A stretch of DNA of 64,000 bases from Omphiscola glabra (Eukaryota > Mollusca > Gastropoda > Lymnaeidae), in NCBI GenBank assembly GCA_964017045.1, contig OZ024808.1, positions 10,161,784-10,225,783 on the forward strand, read 5' to 3'. The translations under genes and the position numbers were made by a program. Every line of letters begins with the position of its first letter. Within the stretch, counting starts at the first letter, position 1. Positions 44,701-58,200 of this stretch are shown here, one piece after another. A model generated the notes under the pieces. It had not been told where the DNA came from. It saw only the letters and a list, made by a program, of their open reading frames with translations, and did no database searches.

Positions 44701-46890
44701 GAAGATCAGTAGGTTCGTAAATGTAACAAGAAGGCCCCGTAGGTTCGTAAAAAAATATAACTAGAAACCCCCGTAGGTTTGTAAAAAATGTTACTAGAAG
44801 CCCCCGTAGGTTTGTAAAAAATGTAACTGGAAGCTCCCGTATGTTTATAAAAAATGTAACTAGAAGCCCCCGTAAGTTTGTAAAAAATGTAACTAGAAGA
44901 CCCCGTAGGTTTGTAAAAAAATATAACTAGAAACCCCCGTAGGTTTGTAAAAAATGTTACTAGAAGCCCCCGTAGGTTTGTAAAAAATGTAACTGGAAGC
45001 TCCCGTATGTTTATAAAAAATGTAACTAGAAGCCCCCGTAAGTTTGTAAAAAATTTAACTAGAAGACCCCGTAGGTTTGTAAAAAATGTAACTGGAAGCT
45101 CCCGTATGTTTATAAAAAATGTAACTAGAAGCCCCCGTAGGTTTGTAAAAAATTTAACTAGAAGACCCCGTAGGTTTGTAAAAAATTTAACTAGACGCCG
45201 GCGTAGGTTTGTAAAAAATGTAACTAGAATCCCCGTAGGTTTGTAAAAAATGTAAATAGAAGCCCCCGTAAGTTTGTAAAAAATGTAACTAGAATCCCCC
45301 GTAGGTTTGTAAAAATGTAACTAGAATCCCCAATAGGTTTGTAAAAATTGTAACTAGAATCCCCGTAGGTTTGTAAAAAATGTAACTAAATGCCCCAGTA
45401 GGTTTGTAAAAAATGTAACTAGAATCCCCGTAGGTTTGTGAAAAATGTAACTACAAGCCCCCGTAGGTTTGTAAAAAATGTAACTAGAATCCCCGTAGGT
45501 TTGTAAAAAATGTAACTAGAATCCCCAGTAGGTTTGTAAAAATGTAACTAGAATCCCCAGTAGGTTTGTAAAAAATGTAACTAGAAGCCCCCGTAGGTTT
45601 GTAAAAAACGTAACTAGACGCCCTCGTAGGTACTTAACTGTATTAAGAGACCCCGTAGGTTCGTAATGTAACAAAAAGCCCCCGTAGGTTCTTAAATGTA
45701 ACTAGAAGTCCCTTAGGTTCGTAAAAGTAACAAGATGCCCCCATAAGTTCGTAAATGTAACTAGAAGCCCCGTAGGTTTGTAAAAAATGTAACTTGAATC
45801 CCCGTAGGTTTGTGAAAAATGTAACTACAAGCCACCGTAGGTTTGTAAAAATTGTAACTATATGCCTCCCATTCGTTTGTTAATGTAACTAGAAGCCCAT
45901 GTAGGTATGTAAATGTAACTAGTAGCACCTTAGATTCGTAAATATAACAAGAAGCCCCCATAAGTTAATAAATGTAACTAGAAGCCCCCGTAGGTTCGCA
46001 AATGTAACAATAAGCCCCCGTAGGTTCGTAATTGTAACAAGAAGCCCCAGTCGGTTCGTAAATGTAACTAGAAGTCACTTAAGTTCGTAAATGTAACAAG
46101 AAGCCCCCATAAGTTCGTAAATGTAATTAGAAGCCCTCGTAAGTTCGTAAATGTAACTAAACGCCGCTGTAGGTTCGTAAATGTAACAAGAAGCCCCCTT
46201 AGGTTCGTAAATTTAACTAGAAGCCCCGTAAGTTCATAAATGTAACTAGAAGCCCCGTAGGTTCGTAAATATAATAAGAAGGCCCCATGAGGTCGTAAAT
46301 ATAACTAGAAGCCCCTGTAGCTTTGTAAAAAATGTAACTAGACGTCCCGTAGGTTTGTAAAAAATGTAACTAGAAGCCCATGTAGGTTTGTAAAAATGTT
46401 ACTAGAAGCCCCCGTAGGTTTGTAAAATGTAACTAGAAGCCCCCGTATGTTTGTAAAAAATATAACTAGAAACCCCCGTAGGTTTGTAAAAAATGTTACT
46501 AGAAGCCCACGTAGGTTTGTAAAAAATGTAACTGGAAGATCCCGTATAATTATAAAAAATGTAACTAGAAGCCCCCGTAGGTTTGTAAAAAACTTAACTA
46601 GAATCCCCGTAGGTTGTAAAAAATGTAACTAGTAACCCCGTAGGTTTTTAAAAAATGTAACTAGACGCCCGCGTAGGTTTGTAAAAAAAGTAACTAGAAT
46701 CCCCGTAGGTTTGTAAAAAATGTAACTAGAAGCCCCCGTAGGTTTGTAAAAATGTTACTAGAATCCCCAGTAGGTTTGTAAAAAATGTAACTAGAAGACC
46801 CCGTAGGTTTGTAAAAAATGTAACTAGACGCCCCCGTACGTTTGTAAAAAATGTAACTAGAAGCCACCGTAGGTTTGTAAAAATTGTAAC

Positions 46891-49800
46891 TATATGCCTC
46901 CCATTCGTTTGTTAATGTAACTAAAAGCCCATGTAGGTATGTAAATGTAACTAGTAGCACCTTAGATTCGTAAATATAACAAGAAGCCCCCGGAAATTAA
47001 TAAATGTAACTAGAAGCCCCCGTAGGTTCGTAATTGTAACAAGAAGCCCCCGTAGGTTCGTAATTGTAACAAGAAGCCCCAGTCGGTTCGTATATGTAAT
47101 AAGAAGCCCCCGTAGGTTCGTAATTGTAACAAGAAGCCCCAGTCGGTTCGTAAATGTAACTAGAAGTCCCTATAAGTTCGTAAATGTAATTAGAAGCCCC
47201 CGTAGGTTCGTAAATGTAACTCGAAGTCCCTTTAAGTTCGTAAATGTAATTAGAAGCCCCCGTAGGTTCGTAATTGTAACAAGAAGCCCCAGTCGGTTCG
47301 TAAATGTAACTAAAAGTCCCTTAAGTTCGTAAATGTAACAAGAAGCCCCCATAAGTTCGTAAATGTAACTAAAAGCCTCTGTAGGTTCGTAAATGTAACT
47401 AGAAGATCCGTAGGTTTGTAAATGTAACAAGAAGGCCCTGTAGGTTCGTAAATTTAACTAGAAGCCCCGTAAATTCATAAATGTAACTAGAAGCTCCGTA
47501 GGTTCGTAAATATAATAAGAAGGCCCCATGAGGTCGTAAATGTAACTAGAAGCCCCTGTAGCTTTGTAAAAAATGTAACTAGACGTCCTGTAGGTTTGTA
47601 AAAAATGTAACTAGAAGACCATGTAGGTTTGTAAAAATGTTACTAGAAGCCCCCGTAGGTTTGTAAAAAATGTAACTAGAAGCCCCGTATGTTTGTAAAA
47701 AATGTAAATAGAAGCCCCCGTAGGTTTGTAAAAAAATGTAACTAGAAGACACCGTAGGTTTGTAAAAAATGTAACTAGAAACCCCCGTAGGTTTGTAAAA
47801 AATGTAACTAGAATCCCACATAGGTTTGTAAAAATGTAACTAGTAACCCCAGTAGGTTTGTAAAAAATGTAATTGGAAACCCCGTAGGTTTGTAAAAAAC
47901 GTAACTAGACGCCCTCGTAGGTACGTAAAAAATGTAACTAGACGTCCCATAAGTTTGTAAAAAATGTAACTAGAAGACCCCGTAGGTTTGTAAAAATGTA
48001 ACTAGAATCCCCAGTAGGTTTGTAAAAAATGTAACTAGAAGCCCCGTAGGTTTGTAAAAAACGTAACTAGACGCCCTCGTAGGTACGTAAAAAATGTAAC
48101 TAGAAGCCCCCGTAGGTTTGTAAAAAATGTAACTAAAAACCCCCGTAGGTTTGTAAAAAATGTAACTAGAAGTCACAGTATGTTTGTAAAAAATGTAACT
48201 AGAATACCCGTAGGTTTGTAAAAAATGTAACTAGAATCCCCAGTAGGTTTGTAAAAATGTAACTAGAATCCCCAGTAGGTTTGTAAAAAATGTAACTAGA
48301 AGCCCCCGTAGGTTTGTAAAAAACGTAACTAGACGCCCTCGTAGGTACGTAACTGTATTAAGAGACCCAGTAGGTTCGTAATGTAACAAAAAGCCCCCGT
48401 AGGTTCTTAAATGAAACTAGAAGTCCCTTAGGTTCGTAAAAGTAACAAGATGCCCCCATAAGTTCGTAAATGTAACTAGAAGCCCCGTAGGTTCGTAAAT
48501 GTAAATAAAAGCCAACGTAGGTTCGTAAATGTAACAAGAAGCCCCAATCGGTTGGTAAATGTAACTAGAAGATCCGTAGGTTCGTAAATGTAACAAGAAG
48601 GCCCCGTAGGTTCGTAAATGTAACTAGAAGCCCCGTAAGTTCGTAATTGTAACAAGAAGCCCCAGTCGGTTCGTAAATGTAACTAAAAGTCCCTTAAGTT
48701 CGTAAATGTAACAAGAAGCCCCCATAAGTTCGTAAATGTAACTAAAAGCCTCTGTAGGTTCGTAAATGTAACTAGAAGATCCGTAGGTTTGTAAATGTAA
48801 CAAGAAGGCCCTGTAGGTTCGTAAATTTAACTAGAAGCCCCGTAAATTCATAAATGTAACTAGAAGCTCCGTAGGTTCGTAAATATAATAAGAAGGCCCC
48901 ATGAGGTCGTAAATGTAACTAGAAGCCCCTGTAGCTTTGTAAAAAATGTAACTAGACGTCCTGTAGGTTTGTAAAAAATGTAACTAGAAGACCATGTAGG
49001 TTTGTAAAAATGTTACTAGAAGCCCCCGTAGGTTTGTAAAAAATGTAACTAGAAGCCCCGTATGTTTGTAAAAAATGTAAATAGAAGCCCCCGTAGGTTT
49101 GTAAAAAAATGTAACTAGAAGACACCGTAGGTTTGTAAAAAATGTAACTAGAAACCCCCGTAGGTTTGTAAAAAATGTAACTAGAATCCCACATAGGTTT
49201 GTAAAAATGTAACTAGTAACCCCAGTAGGTTTGTAAAAAATGTAATTGGAAACCCCGTAGGTTTGTAAAAAACGTAACTAGACGCCCTCGTAGGTACGTA
49301 AAAAATGTAACTAGACGTCCCATAAGTTTGTAAAAAATGTAACTAGAAGACCCCGTAGGTTTGTAAAAATGTAACTAGAATCCCCAGTAGGTTTGTAAAA
49401 AATGTAACTAGAAGCCCCGTAGGTTTGTAAAAAACGTAACTAGACGCCCTCGTAGGTACGTAAAAAATGTAACTAGAAGCCCCCGTAGGTTTGTAAAAAA
49501 TGTAACTAAAAACCCCCGTAGGTTTGTAAAAAATGTAACTAGAAGTCACAGTATGTTTGTAAAAAATGTAACTAGAATACCCGTAGGTTTGTAAAAAATG
49601 TAACTAGAATCCCCAGTAGGTTTGTAAAAATGTAACTAGAATCCCAGTAGGTTTGTAAAAAATGTAACTAGAAGCCCCCGTAGGTTTGTAAAAAACGTAA
49701 CTAGACGCCCTCGTAGGTACGTAACTGTATTAAGAGACCCAGTAGGTTCGTAATGTAACAAAAAGCCCCCGTAGGTTCTTAAATGAAACTAGAAGTCCCT

Positions 49801-52800
49801 TAGGTTCGTAAAAGTAACAAGATGCCCCCATAAGTTCGTAAATGTAACTAGAAGCCCCGTAGGTTCGTAAATGTAAATAAAAGCCAACGTAGGTTCGTAA
49901 ATGTAACAAGAAGCCCCAATCGGTTGGTAAATGTAACTAGAAGATCCGTAGGTTCGTAAATGTAACAAGAAGGCCCCGTAGGTTCGTAAAAAAATGTAAC
50001 TAGAAACCCCCGTAGGTTTGTAAAAAATGTAACTAGAATCCCACATAGGTTTGTAAAAATGTAACTAGTAACCCCAGTAGGTTTGTAAAAAATGTAATTG
50101 GAAACCCCGTAGGTTTGTAAAAAACGTAACTAGACGCCCTCGTAGGTACGTAAAAAATGTAACTAGACGTCCCATAAGTTTGTAAAAAATGTAACTAGAA
50201 GACCCCGTAGGTTTGTAAAAATGTAACTAGAATCCCCAGTAGGTTTGTAAAAAATGTAACTAGAAGCCCCGTAGGTTTGTAAAAAACGTAACTAGACGCC
50301 CTCGTAGGTACGTAAAAAATGTAACTAGAAGCCCCCGTAGGTTTGTAAAAAATGTAACTAAAAACCCCCGTAGGTTTGTAAAAAATGTAACTAGAAGTCA
50401 CAGTATGTTTGTAAAAAATGTAACTAGAATACCCGTAGGTTTGTAAAAAATGTAACTAGAATCCCCAGTAGGTTTGTAAAAATGTAACTAGAATCCCCAG
50501 TAGGTTTGTAAAAAATGTAACTAGAAGCCCCCGTAGGTTTGTAAAAAACGTAACTAGACGCCCTCGTAGGTACGTAACTGTATTAAGAGACCCAGTAGGT
50601 TCGTAATGTAACAAAAAGCCCCCGTAGGTTCTTAAATGAAACTAGAAGTCCCTTAGGTTCGTAAAAGTAACAAGATGCCCCCATAAGTTCGTAAATGTAA
50701 CTAGAAGCCCCGTAGGTTCGTAAATGTAAATAAAAGCCAACGTAGGTTCGTAAATGTAACAAGAAGCCCCAATCGGTTGGTAAATGTAACTAGAAGATCC
50801 GTAGGTTCGTAAATGTAACAAGAAGGCCCCGTAGGTTCGTAAATGTAACTAGAAGCCCCGTAAGTTCGTAAATGTAACTAGAAGCTTCGTAGGTTCGTAA
50901 AAAATGTAACTAGACGTCCCGTAAGTTTGTAGAAAATGTAAATAGAAGCCCACGTATGTTTGTAAAAAATGTAACTAGAAGACCCCGTAGGTTTGTAAAA
51001 AAATATAACTAGAAACCCCCGTAGGTTTGTAAAAAATGTTACTAGAAGCCCCCGTAGGTTTGTAAAAAATGTAACTGGAAGCTCACGTATGTTTATAAAA
51101 AATGTAACTAGAAGCCCCCGTAAGTTTGTAAAAAATTTAACTAGAAGACCCCGTAGGTTTGTAAAAAATGTAACTGGAAGCTCCCGTATGTTTATAAAAA
51201 ATGTAACTAGAAGCCCCCGTAGGTTTGTAAAAAATTTAACTAGAAGACCCCGTAGGTTTGTAAAAAATTTAACTAGACGCCCGCGTAGGTTTGTAAAAAA
51301 TGTAACTAGAATCCCCGTAGGTTTGTAAAAAATGTAACTAGAAGCCCCCGTAGGTTTGTAAAAAATGTAACTAGAATCCCCCGTAGGTTTGTAAAAATGT
51401 AACTAGAATCCCCAGTAGGTTTGTAAAAAATGTAACTAGAATCCCCGTAGGTTTGTAAAAAATGTAACTAGAAGCCACCGTAGGTTTGTAAAAATTGTAA
51501 CTATATGCCTCCCATTCGTTTGTTAATGTAACTAAAAGCCCATGTAGGTATGTAAATGTAACTAGTAGCACCTTAGATTCGTAAATATAACAAGAAGCCC
51601 CCGGAAATTAATAAATGTAACTAGAAGCCCCCGTAGGTTCGTAATTGTAACAAGAAGCCCCCGTAGGTTCGTAATTGTAACAAGAAGCCCCAGTCGGTTC
51701 GTATATGTAATAAGAAGCCCCCGTAGGTTCGTAATTGTAACAAGAAGCCCCAGTCGGTTCGTAAATGTAACTAGAAGTCCCTATAAGTTCGTAAATGTAA
51801 TTAGAAGCCCCCGTAGGTTCGTAAATGTAACTCGAAGTCCCTTTAAGTTCGTAAATGTAATTAGAAGCCCCCGTAGGTTCGTAATTGTAACAAGAAGCCC
51901 CAGTCGGTTCGTAAATGTAACTAAAAGTCCCTTAAGTTCGTAAATGTAACAAGAAGCCCCCATAAGTTCGTAAATGTAACTAAAAGCCTCTGTAGGTTCG
52001 TAAATGTAACTAGAAGATCCGTAGGTTTGTAAATGTAACAAGAAGGCCCTGTAGGTTCGTAAATTTAACTAGAAGCCCCGTAAATTCATAAATGTAACTA
52101 GAAGCTCCGTAGGTTCGTAAATATAATAAGAAGGCCCCATGAGGTCGTAAATGTAACTAGAAGCCCCTGTAGCTTTGTAAAAAATGTAACTAGACGTCCT
52201 GTAGGTTTGTAAAAAATGTAACTAGAAGACCATGTAGGTTTGTAAAAATGTTACTAGAAGCCCCCGTAGGTTTGTAAAAAATGTAACTAGAAGCCCCGTA
52301 TGTTTGTAAAAAATGTAAATAGAAGCCCCCGTAGGTTTGTAAAAAAATGTAACTAGAAGACACCGTAGGTTTGTAAAAAATGTAACTAGAAACCCCCGTA
52401 GGTTTGTAAAAAATGTAACTAGAATCCCACATAGGTTTGTAAAAATGTAACTAGTAACCCCAGTAGGTTTGTAAAAAATGTAATTGGAAACCCCGTAGGT
52501 TTGTAAAAAACGTAACTAGACGCCCTCGTAGGTACGTAAAAAATGTAACTAGACGTCCCATAAGTTTGTAAAAAATGTAACTAGAAGACCCCGTAGGTTT
52601 GTAAAAATGTAACTAGAATCCCCAGTAGGTTTGTAAAAAATGTAACTAGAAGCCCCGTAGGTTTGTAAAAAACGTAACTAGACGCCCTCGTAGGTACGTA
52701 AAAAATGTAACTAGAAGCCCCCGTAGGTTTGTAAAAAATGTAACTAAAAACCCCCGTAGGTTTGTAAAAAATGTAACTAGAAGTCACAGTATGTTTGTAA

Positions 52801-53715
52801 AAAATGTAACTAGAATACCCGTAGGTTTGTAAAAAATGTAACTAGAATCCCCAGTAGGTTTGTAAAAATGTAACTAGAATCCCCAGTAGGTTTGTAAAAA
52901 ATGTAACTAGAAGCCCCCGTAGGTTTGTAAAAAACGTAACTAGACGCCCTCGTAGGTACGTAACTGTATTAAGAGACCCAGTAGGTTCGTAATGTAACAA
53001 AAAGCCCCCGTAGGTTCTTAAATGAAACTAGAAGTCCCTTAGGTTCGTAAAAGTAACAAGATGCCCCCATAAGTTCGTAAATGTAACTAGAAGCCCCGTA
53101 GGTTCGTAAATGTAAATAAAAGCCAACGTAGGTTCGTAAATGTAACAAGAAGCCCCAATCGGTTGGTAAATGTAACTAGAAGATCCGTAGGTTCGTAAAT
53201 GTAACAAGAAGGCCCCGTAGGTTCGTAAATGTAACTAGAAGCCCCATAAGTTCGTAAATGTAACTAGAAGCTTCGTAGGTTCGTAAAAAATGTAACTAGA
53301 CGTCCCGTAAGTTTGTAGAAAATGTAAATAGAAGCCCACGTATGTTTGTAAAAAATGTAACTAGAAGACCCCGTAGGTTTGTAAAAAAATATAACTAGAA
53401 ACCCCCGTAGGTTTGTAAAAAATGTTACTAGAAGCCCCCGTAGGTTTGTAAAAAATGTAACTGGAAGCTCACGTATGTTTATAAAAAATGTAACTAGAAG
53501 CCCCCGTAAGTTTGTAAAAAATTTAACTAGAAGACCCCGTAGGTTTGTAAAAAATGTAACTGGAAGCTCCCGTATGTTTATAAAAAATGTAACTAGAAGC
53601 CCCCGTAGGTTTGTAAAAAATTTAACTAGAAGACCCCGTAGGTTTGTAAAAAATTTAACTAGACGCCCGCGTAGGTTTGTAAAAAATGTAACTAGAATCC
53701 CCGTAGGTTTGTAAA
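46891..53715. repeat. Nested higher-order duplications (1373, 2386 and 4611 bp)
   Basis: Identical runs of variant units recur at fixed offsets. Open-frame landmarks ending at 47579, 47970 and 47170 repeat at +4611 (52190, 52581, 51781). Those at 47579 and 47970 also repeat at +1373 (48952, 49343). Those at 50195 and 51089 repeat at +2386 (52581, 53475). The translated landmarks look identical or nearly so, implying recent unequal exchange or segmental copying. Confidence 0.75.
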
Positions 53716-55293
53716 AAATGTAACTAGAAGCCCCCGTAGGTTTGTAAAAAATGTAACTAGAATCCCCCGTAGGTTTGTAAAAATGTAACTAGAATCCCCA
53801 GTAGGTTTGTAAAAAATGTAACTAGAATCCCCGTAGGTTTGTAAAAAATGTAACTAGATGCCCCAGTAGGTTTGTAAAAAATGTAACTAGAATCCCCGTA
53901 GGTTTGTGAAAAATGTAAATACAAGCCCCCGTAGGTTTGTAAAAAATGTAACTAGAATCCCCGTAGGTTTGTAAAAAATGTAACTAGAATCCCCAGTAGG
54001 TTTGTAAAAATGTAACTAGAATCCCCAGTAGGTTTGTAAAAAATGTAACTAGAAGCCCCCGTAGGTTTGTAAAAAACGTAACTAGACGCCCTCGTAGGTA
54101 CTTAACTGTATTAAGAGACCCCGTAGGTTCGTAATGTAACAAAAAGCCCCCGTAGGTTCTTAAATGTAACTAGAAGTCCCTTAGGTTCGTAAAAGTAACA
54201 AGATGCCCCCATAAGTTCGTAAATGTAACTAGAAGCCCCGTAGGTTTGTACAAAATGTAACTTAAATCCCCGTAGGTTTGTGAAAAATGTAACTACAAGC
54301 CACCGTAGGTTTGTAAAAATTGTAACTATATGCCTCCCATTCGTTTGTTAATGTAACTACAAGCCCATGTAGGTATGTAAATGTAACTAGTAGCACCTTA
54401 GATTCGTAAATATAACAAGAAGCCCCCATAAGTTAATAAATGTAACTAGAAGCCCCCGTAGGTTCGCAAATGTAACAATAAGCCCCCGTAGGTTCGTAAT
54501 TGTAACAAGAAGCCCCAGTCGGTTCGTAAATGTAACTAGAAGTCCCTTAAGTTCGTAAATGTAACAAGAAGCCCCCATAAGTTCGTAAATGTAATTAGAA
54601 GCCCTCGTAAGTTCGTAAATGTAACTAAACGCCGCTGTAGGTTCGTAAATGTAACAAGAAGCCCCCTTAGGTTCGTAAATTTAACTAGAAGCCCCGTAAG
54701 TTCATAAATGTAACTAGAAGCCCCGTAGGTTCGTAAATATAATAAGAAGGCCCCATGAGGTCGTAAATATAACTAGAAGCCCCTGTAGCTTTGTAAAAAA
54801 TGTAACTAGACGTCCCGTAGGTTTGTAAAAAATGTAACTAGAAGCCCATGTAGGTTTGTAAAAATGTTACTAGAAGCCCCCGTAGGTTTGTAAAATGTAA
54901 CTAGAAACCCCCGTAGGTTTGTAAAATATGTTACTAGAAGCCCACGTAGGTTTGTAAAAAATGTAACTGGAAGATCCCGTATAATTATAAAAAATGTAAC
55001 TAGAAGCCCCCGTAGGTTTGTAAAAAACTTAACTAGAATCCCCGTAGGTTGAAAAAAATGTAACTAGACGCCCGCGTAGGTTTGTAAAAAAAGTAACTAG
55101 AATCCCCGTAGGTTTGTAAAAAATGTAACTAGAAGCCCCCGTAGGTTTTTAGAAGTGTAACTAGAATCCCCAGTAGGTTTGTAAAAAATGTAACTAGAAG
55201 ACCCCGTAGGTTTGTAAAAAATGTAACTAGACGCCCCCGTACGTTTGTAAAAAATGTAACTAGAAGCCACCGTAGGTTTGTAAAAATTGTAAC

Positions 55294-58200
55294 TATATGC
55301 CTCCCATTCGTTTGTTAATGTAACTAAAAGCCCATGTAGGTATGTAAATGTAACTAGTAGCACCTTAGATTCGTAAATATAACAAGAAGCCCCCATAAGT
55401 TAATAAATGTAACTAGAAGCCCCCGTAGGTTCGCAAATGTAACAATAAGCCCCCGTAGGTTCGTAATTGTAACAAGAAGCCCCAGTCGGTTCGTAAATGT
55501 AACTAGAAGTCACTTAAGTTCGTAAATGTAACAAGAAGCCCCCATAAGTTCGTAAATGTAATTAGAAGCCCTCGTAGGTTCGTAAATGTAACTAAACGCC
55601 GCTGTAGGTTCGTAAATGTAACGAGAAGATCCATAGGTTCGTAAATGTAACAAGAAGCCCCCTTAGGTTCGTAAATGTAACAAGAAGGCCCCGTAGGTTC
55701 GTAAATTTAACTAAAAGCCCCGTAAGTTCATAAATGTAACTAGAAGCCCCGTAGGTTCGTAAATATAATAAGAAGGCCCCATGAGGTCGTAAATATAACT
55801 AGAAGCCCCTGTAGCTTTGTAAAAAATGTAACTAGACGTCCCGTAGGTTTGTAAAAAATGTAACTAGAAGCCCATGTAGGTTTGTAAAAATGTTACTAGA
55901 AGCCCCCGTAGGTTTGTAAAATGTAACTAGAAGCCCCCGTATGTTTGTAAAAAATATAACTAGAAACCCCCGTAGGTTTGTAAAAAATGTTACTAGAAGC
56001 CCCCGTAGGTTTGTAAAAAATGTAACTGGAAGCTCCCGTATGTTTATAAAAAATGTAACTAGAAGCCCCCGTAGGTTTGTAAAAAACTTAACTAGAATCC
56101 CCGTAGGTTGTAAAAAATGTAACTAGTAGCCCCAGTAGGTTGTTAAAAAATGTAAATGGACGCCCGCATAGGTTTGTAAAAAAAGTAACTAGAATCCCCG
56201 TAGGTTTGTAAAAAATGTAACTAGAAGCCCCCGTAGGTTTGTAAAAATGTAACTAGAATCCCCAGTAGGTTTGTAAAAAATGTAACTAGAAACCCCCGTA
56301 GGTTTGTAAAAAATGTAACTAGAATCCCCGTAGGTTTGTGAAAAATGTAACTACAAGCCACAGTAGGTTTGTAAAAAATGTAACTAGAATCCCCGTAGGT
56401 TTGTAAAAAATGTAACTAGAATCCCCAGTAGGTTTGTAAAAATGTAACTAGAATCCCCAGTAGGTTTGTAAAAAATGTAACTAGAAGCCCCCGTAGGTTT
56501 GTAAAAAACGTAACAAGACGCCCTCGTAGGTACTTAACTGTATTAAGAGACCCCGTAGGTTCGTAATGTAACAAAAAGCCCCCGTAGGTTCTTAAATGTA
56601 ACTAGAAGTCCCTTAGGTTCGTAAAAGTAACAAGATGCCCCAATAAGTTCGTAAATGTAAATAAAAGCCCACGTAGGTTCGTAAATGTAACAAGAAACCC
56701 CAATCGGTTGGTAAATGTAACTAGAAGATCCTTAGGTTCGTAAATGTAACAAGAAGGCCCCGTAGGTTCGTAAATGTAACTAGAAGCCCCGTAAGTTCGT
56801 AAATGTAACTAGAAGCTTCGTAGGTTCGTAAAAAATGTAACTAGACGTCACGTAAGTTTGTAAAAAATGTAACTAGAAGCCCACGTAGGTTTGTAAAAAA
56901 TGTTACTAGAAGCCCCCGTAGGTTTGTAAAAAAATGTAACTAGACGCCCCCGTACGTTTGTAAAAAATGTAACTAGAATCCCAGTAGGTTTGTAAAAAAT
57001 GTAACTAGAAGCCCCCGTAGGTTTGTAAAAAATGTAACTAGACGCCCCCGTAGGTTTGTAAAAAATTTAACTAGTATTCCCGTAGGTTTGTAAAAAATGT
57101 AACCAGAAGCTCCCGTAGGTTTGTAAAAAATGTAACTAGAATCCCCCGTAGGTTTGTAAAAATGTAACTATAATCCCCAGTAGGTTTGTAAAAAAATGTA
57201 ACTAGAAACCCCCGTAGGTTTGTAAAAAATGTAACTAGAAGCCCCAGTAGGTTTGTAAAAAATGTAACTAGAATCCCCGTAGGTTTGTAAAAAATGTAAT
57301 TAGAAGCCCCCGTAGGTTTGTAAAAAATGTAACTAGAATCCCCAGTAGGTTTGTAAAAATGTAACTAGAATCCCCAGTAGGTTTGTAAAAAATGTAACTA
57401 GAATCGCCAGTAGGTTTGTAAAAAATGTAACTAGAATCCCCGTAGGTTTGTGAAAAATGTAACTACAAGCTCCCGTAGGTTTGTAAAAAATGTAACTAGA
57501 ATCCCCGTAGGTTTGTAAAAAATGTAACTAGAATCCCCAGTAGGTTTGTAAAAATGTAACTAGAATCCCCAGTAGGTTTGTAAAAAATGTAACTAGAAGC
57601 CCCCGTAGGTTTGTAAAAAACGTAACTAGACGCCCTCGTAGGTACTTAACTGTATTAAGAGACCCCGTAGGTTCGTAATGTAACAAAAAGCCCCCGTAGG
57701 TTCTTAAATGTAACTAGAAGTCCCTTAGGTTCGTAAAAGTAACAAGATGCCCCCATAAGTTCGTAAATGTAACTAGAAGCCCCATAGGTTTGTAAAAAAT
57801 GTAACTTGAATCCCCGTAGGTTTGTGAAAAATGTAACTACAAGCCCCCGTAGGTTTGTGAAAAATGTAACTACAAGCCCCGGTAGGTTTGTAAAAAATGT
57901 AACTAGAAGCCACTGTAGGTTTGTAAAAATTGTAACTATATGCCTCCCATTCGTTTGTTAATGTAACTGGAAGCCCATGTAGGTATGTAAATGTAACTAG
58001 TAGCACCTTAGATTCATAAATATAACAAGAAGCCCCCATAAGTTAATAAATGTAACTAGAAGCCCCCGTAGGTTCGCAAATGTAACAATAAGCCCCCGTA
58101 GGTTCGTAATTGTAACAAGAAGCCCCAGTCGGTTCGTAAATGTAACTAGAAGTCCCTCAAGTTAATAAATGTAACAAGAAGCCCCCATAAGTTCGTAAAT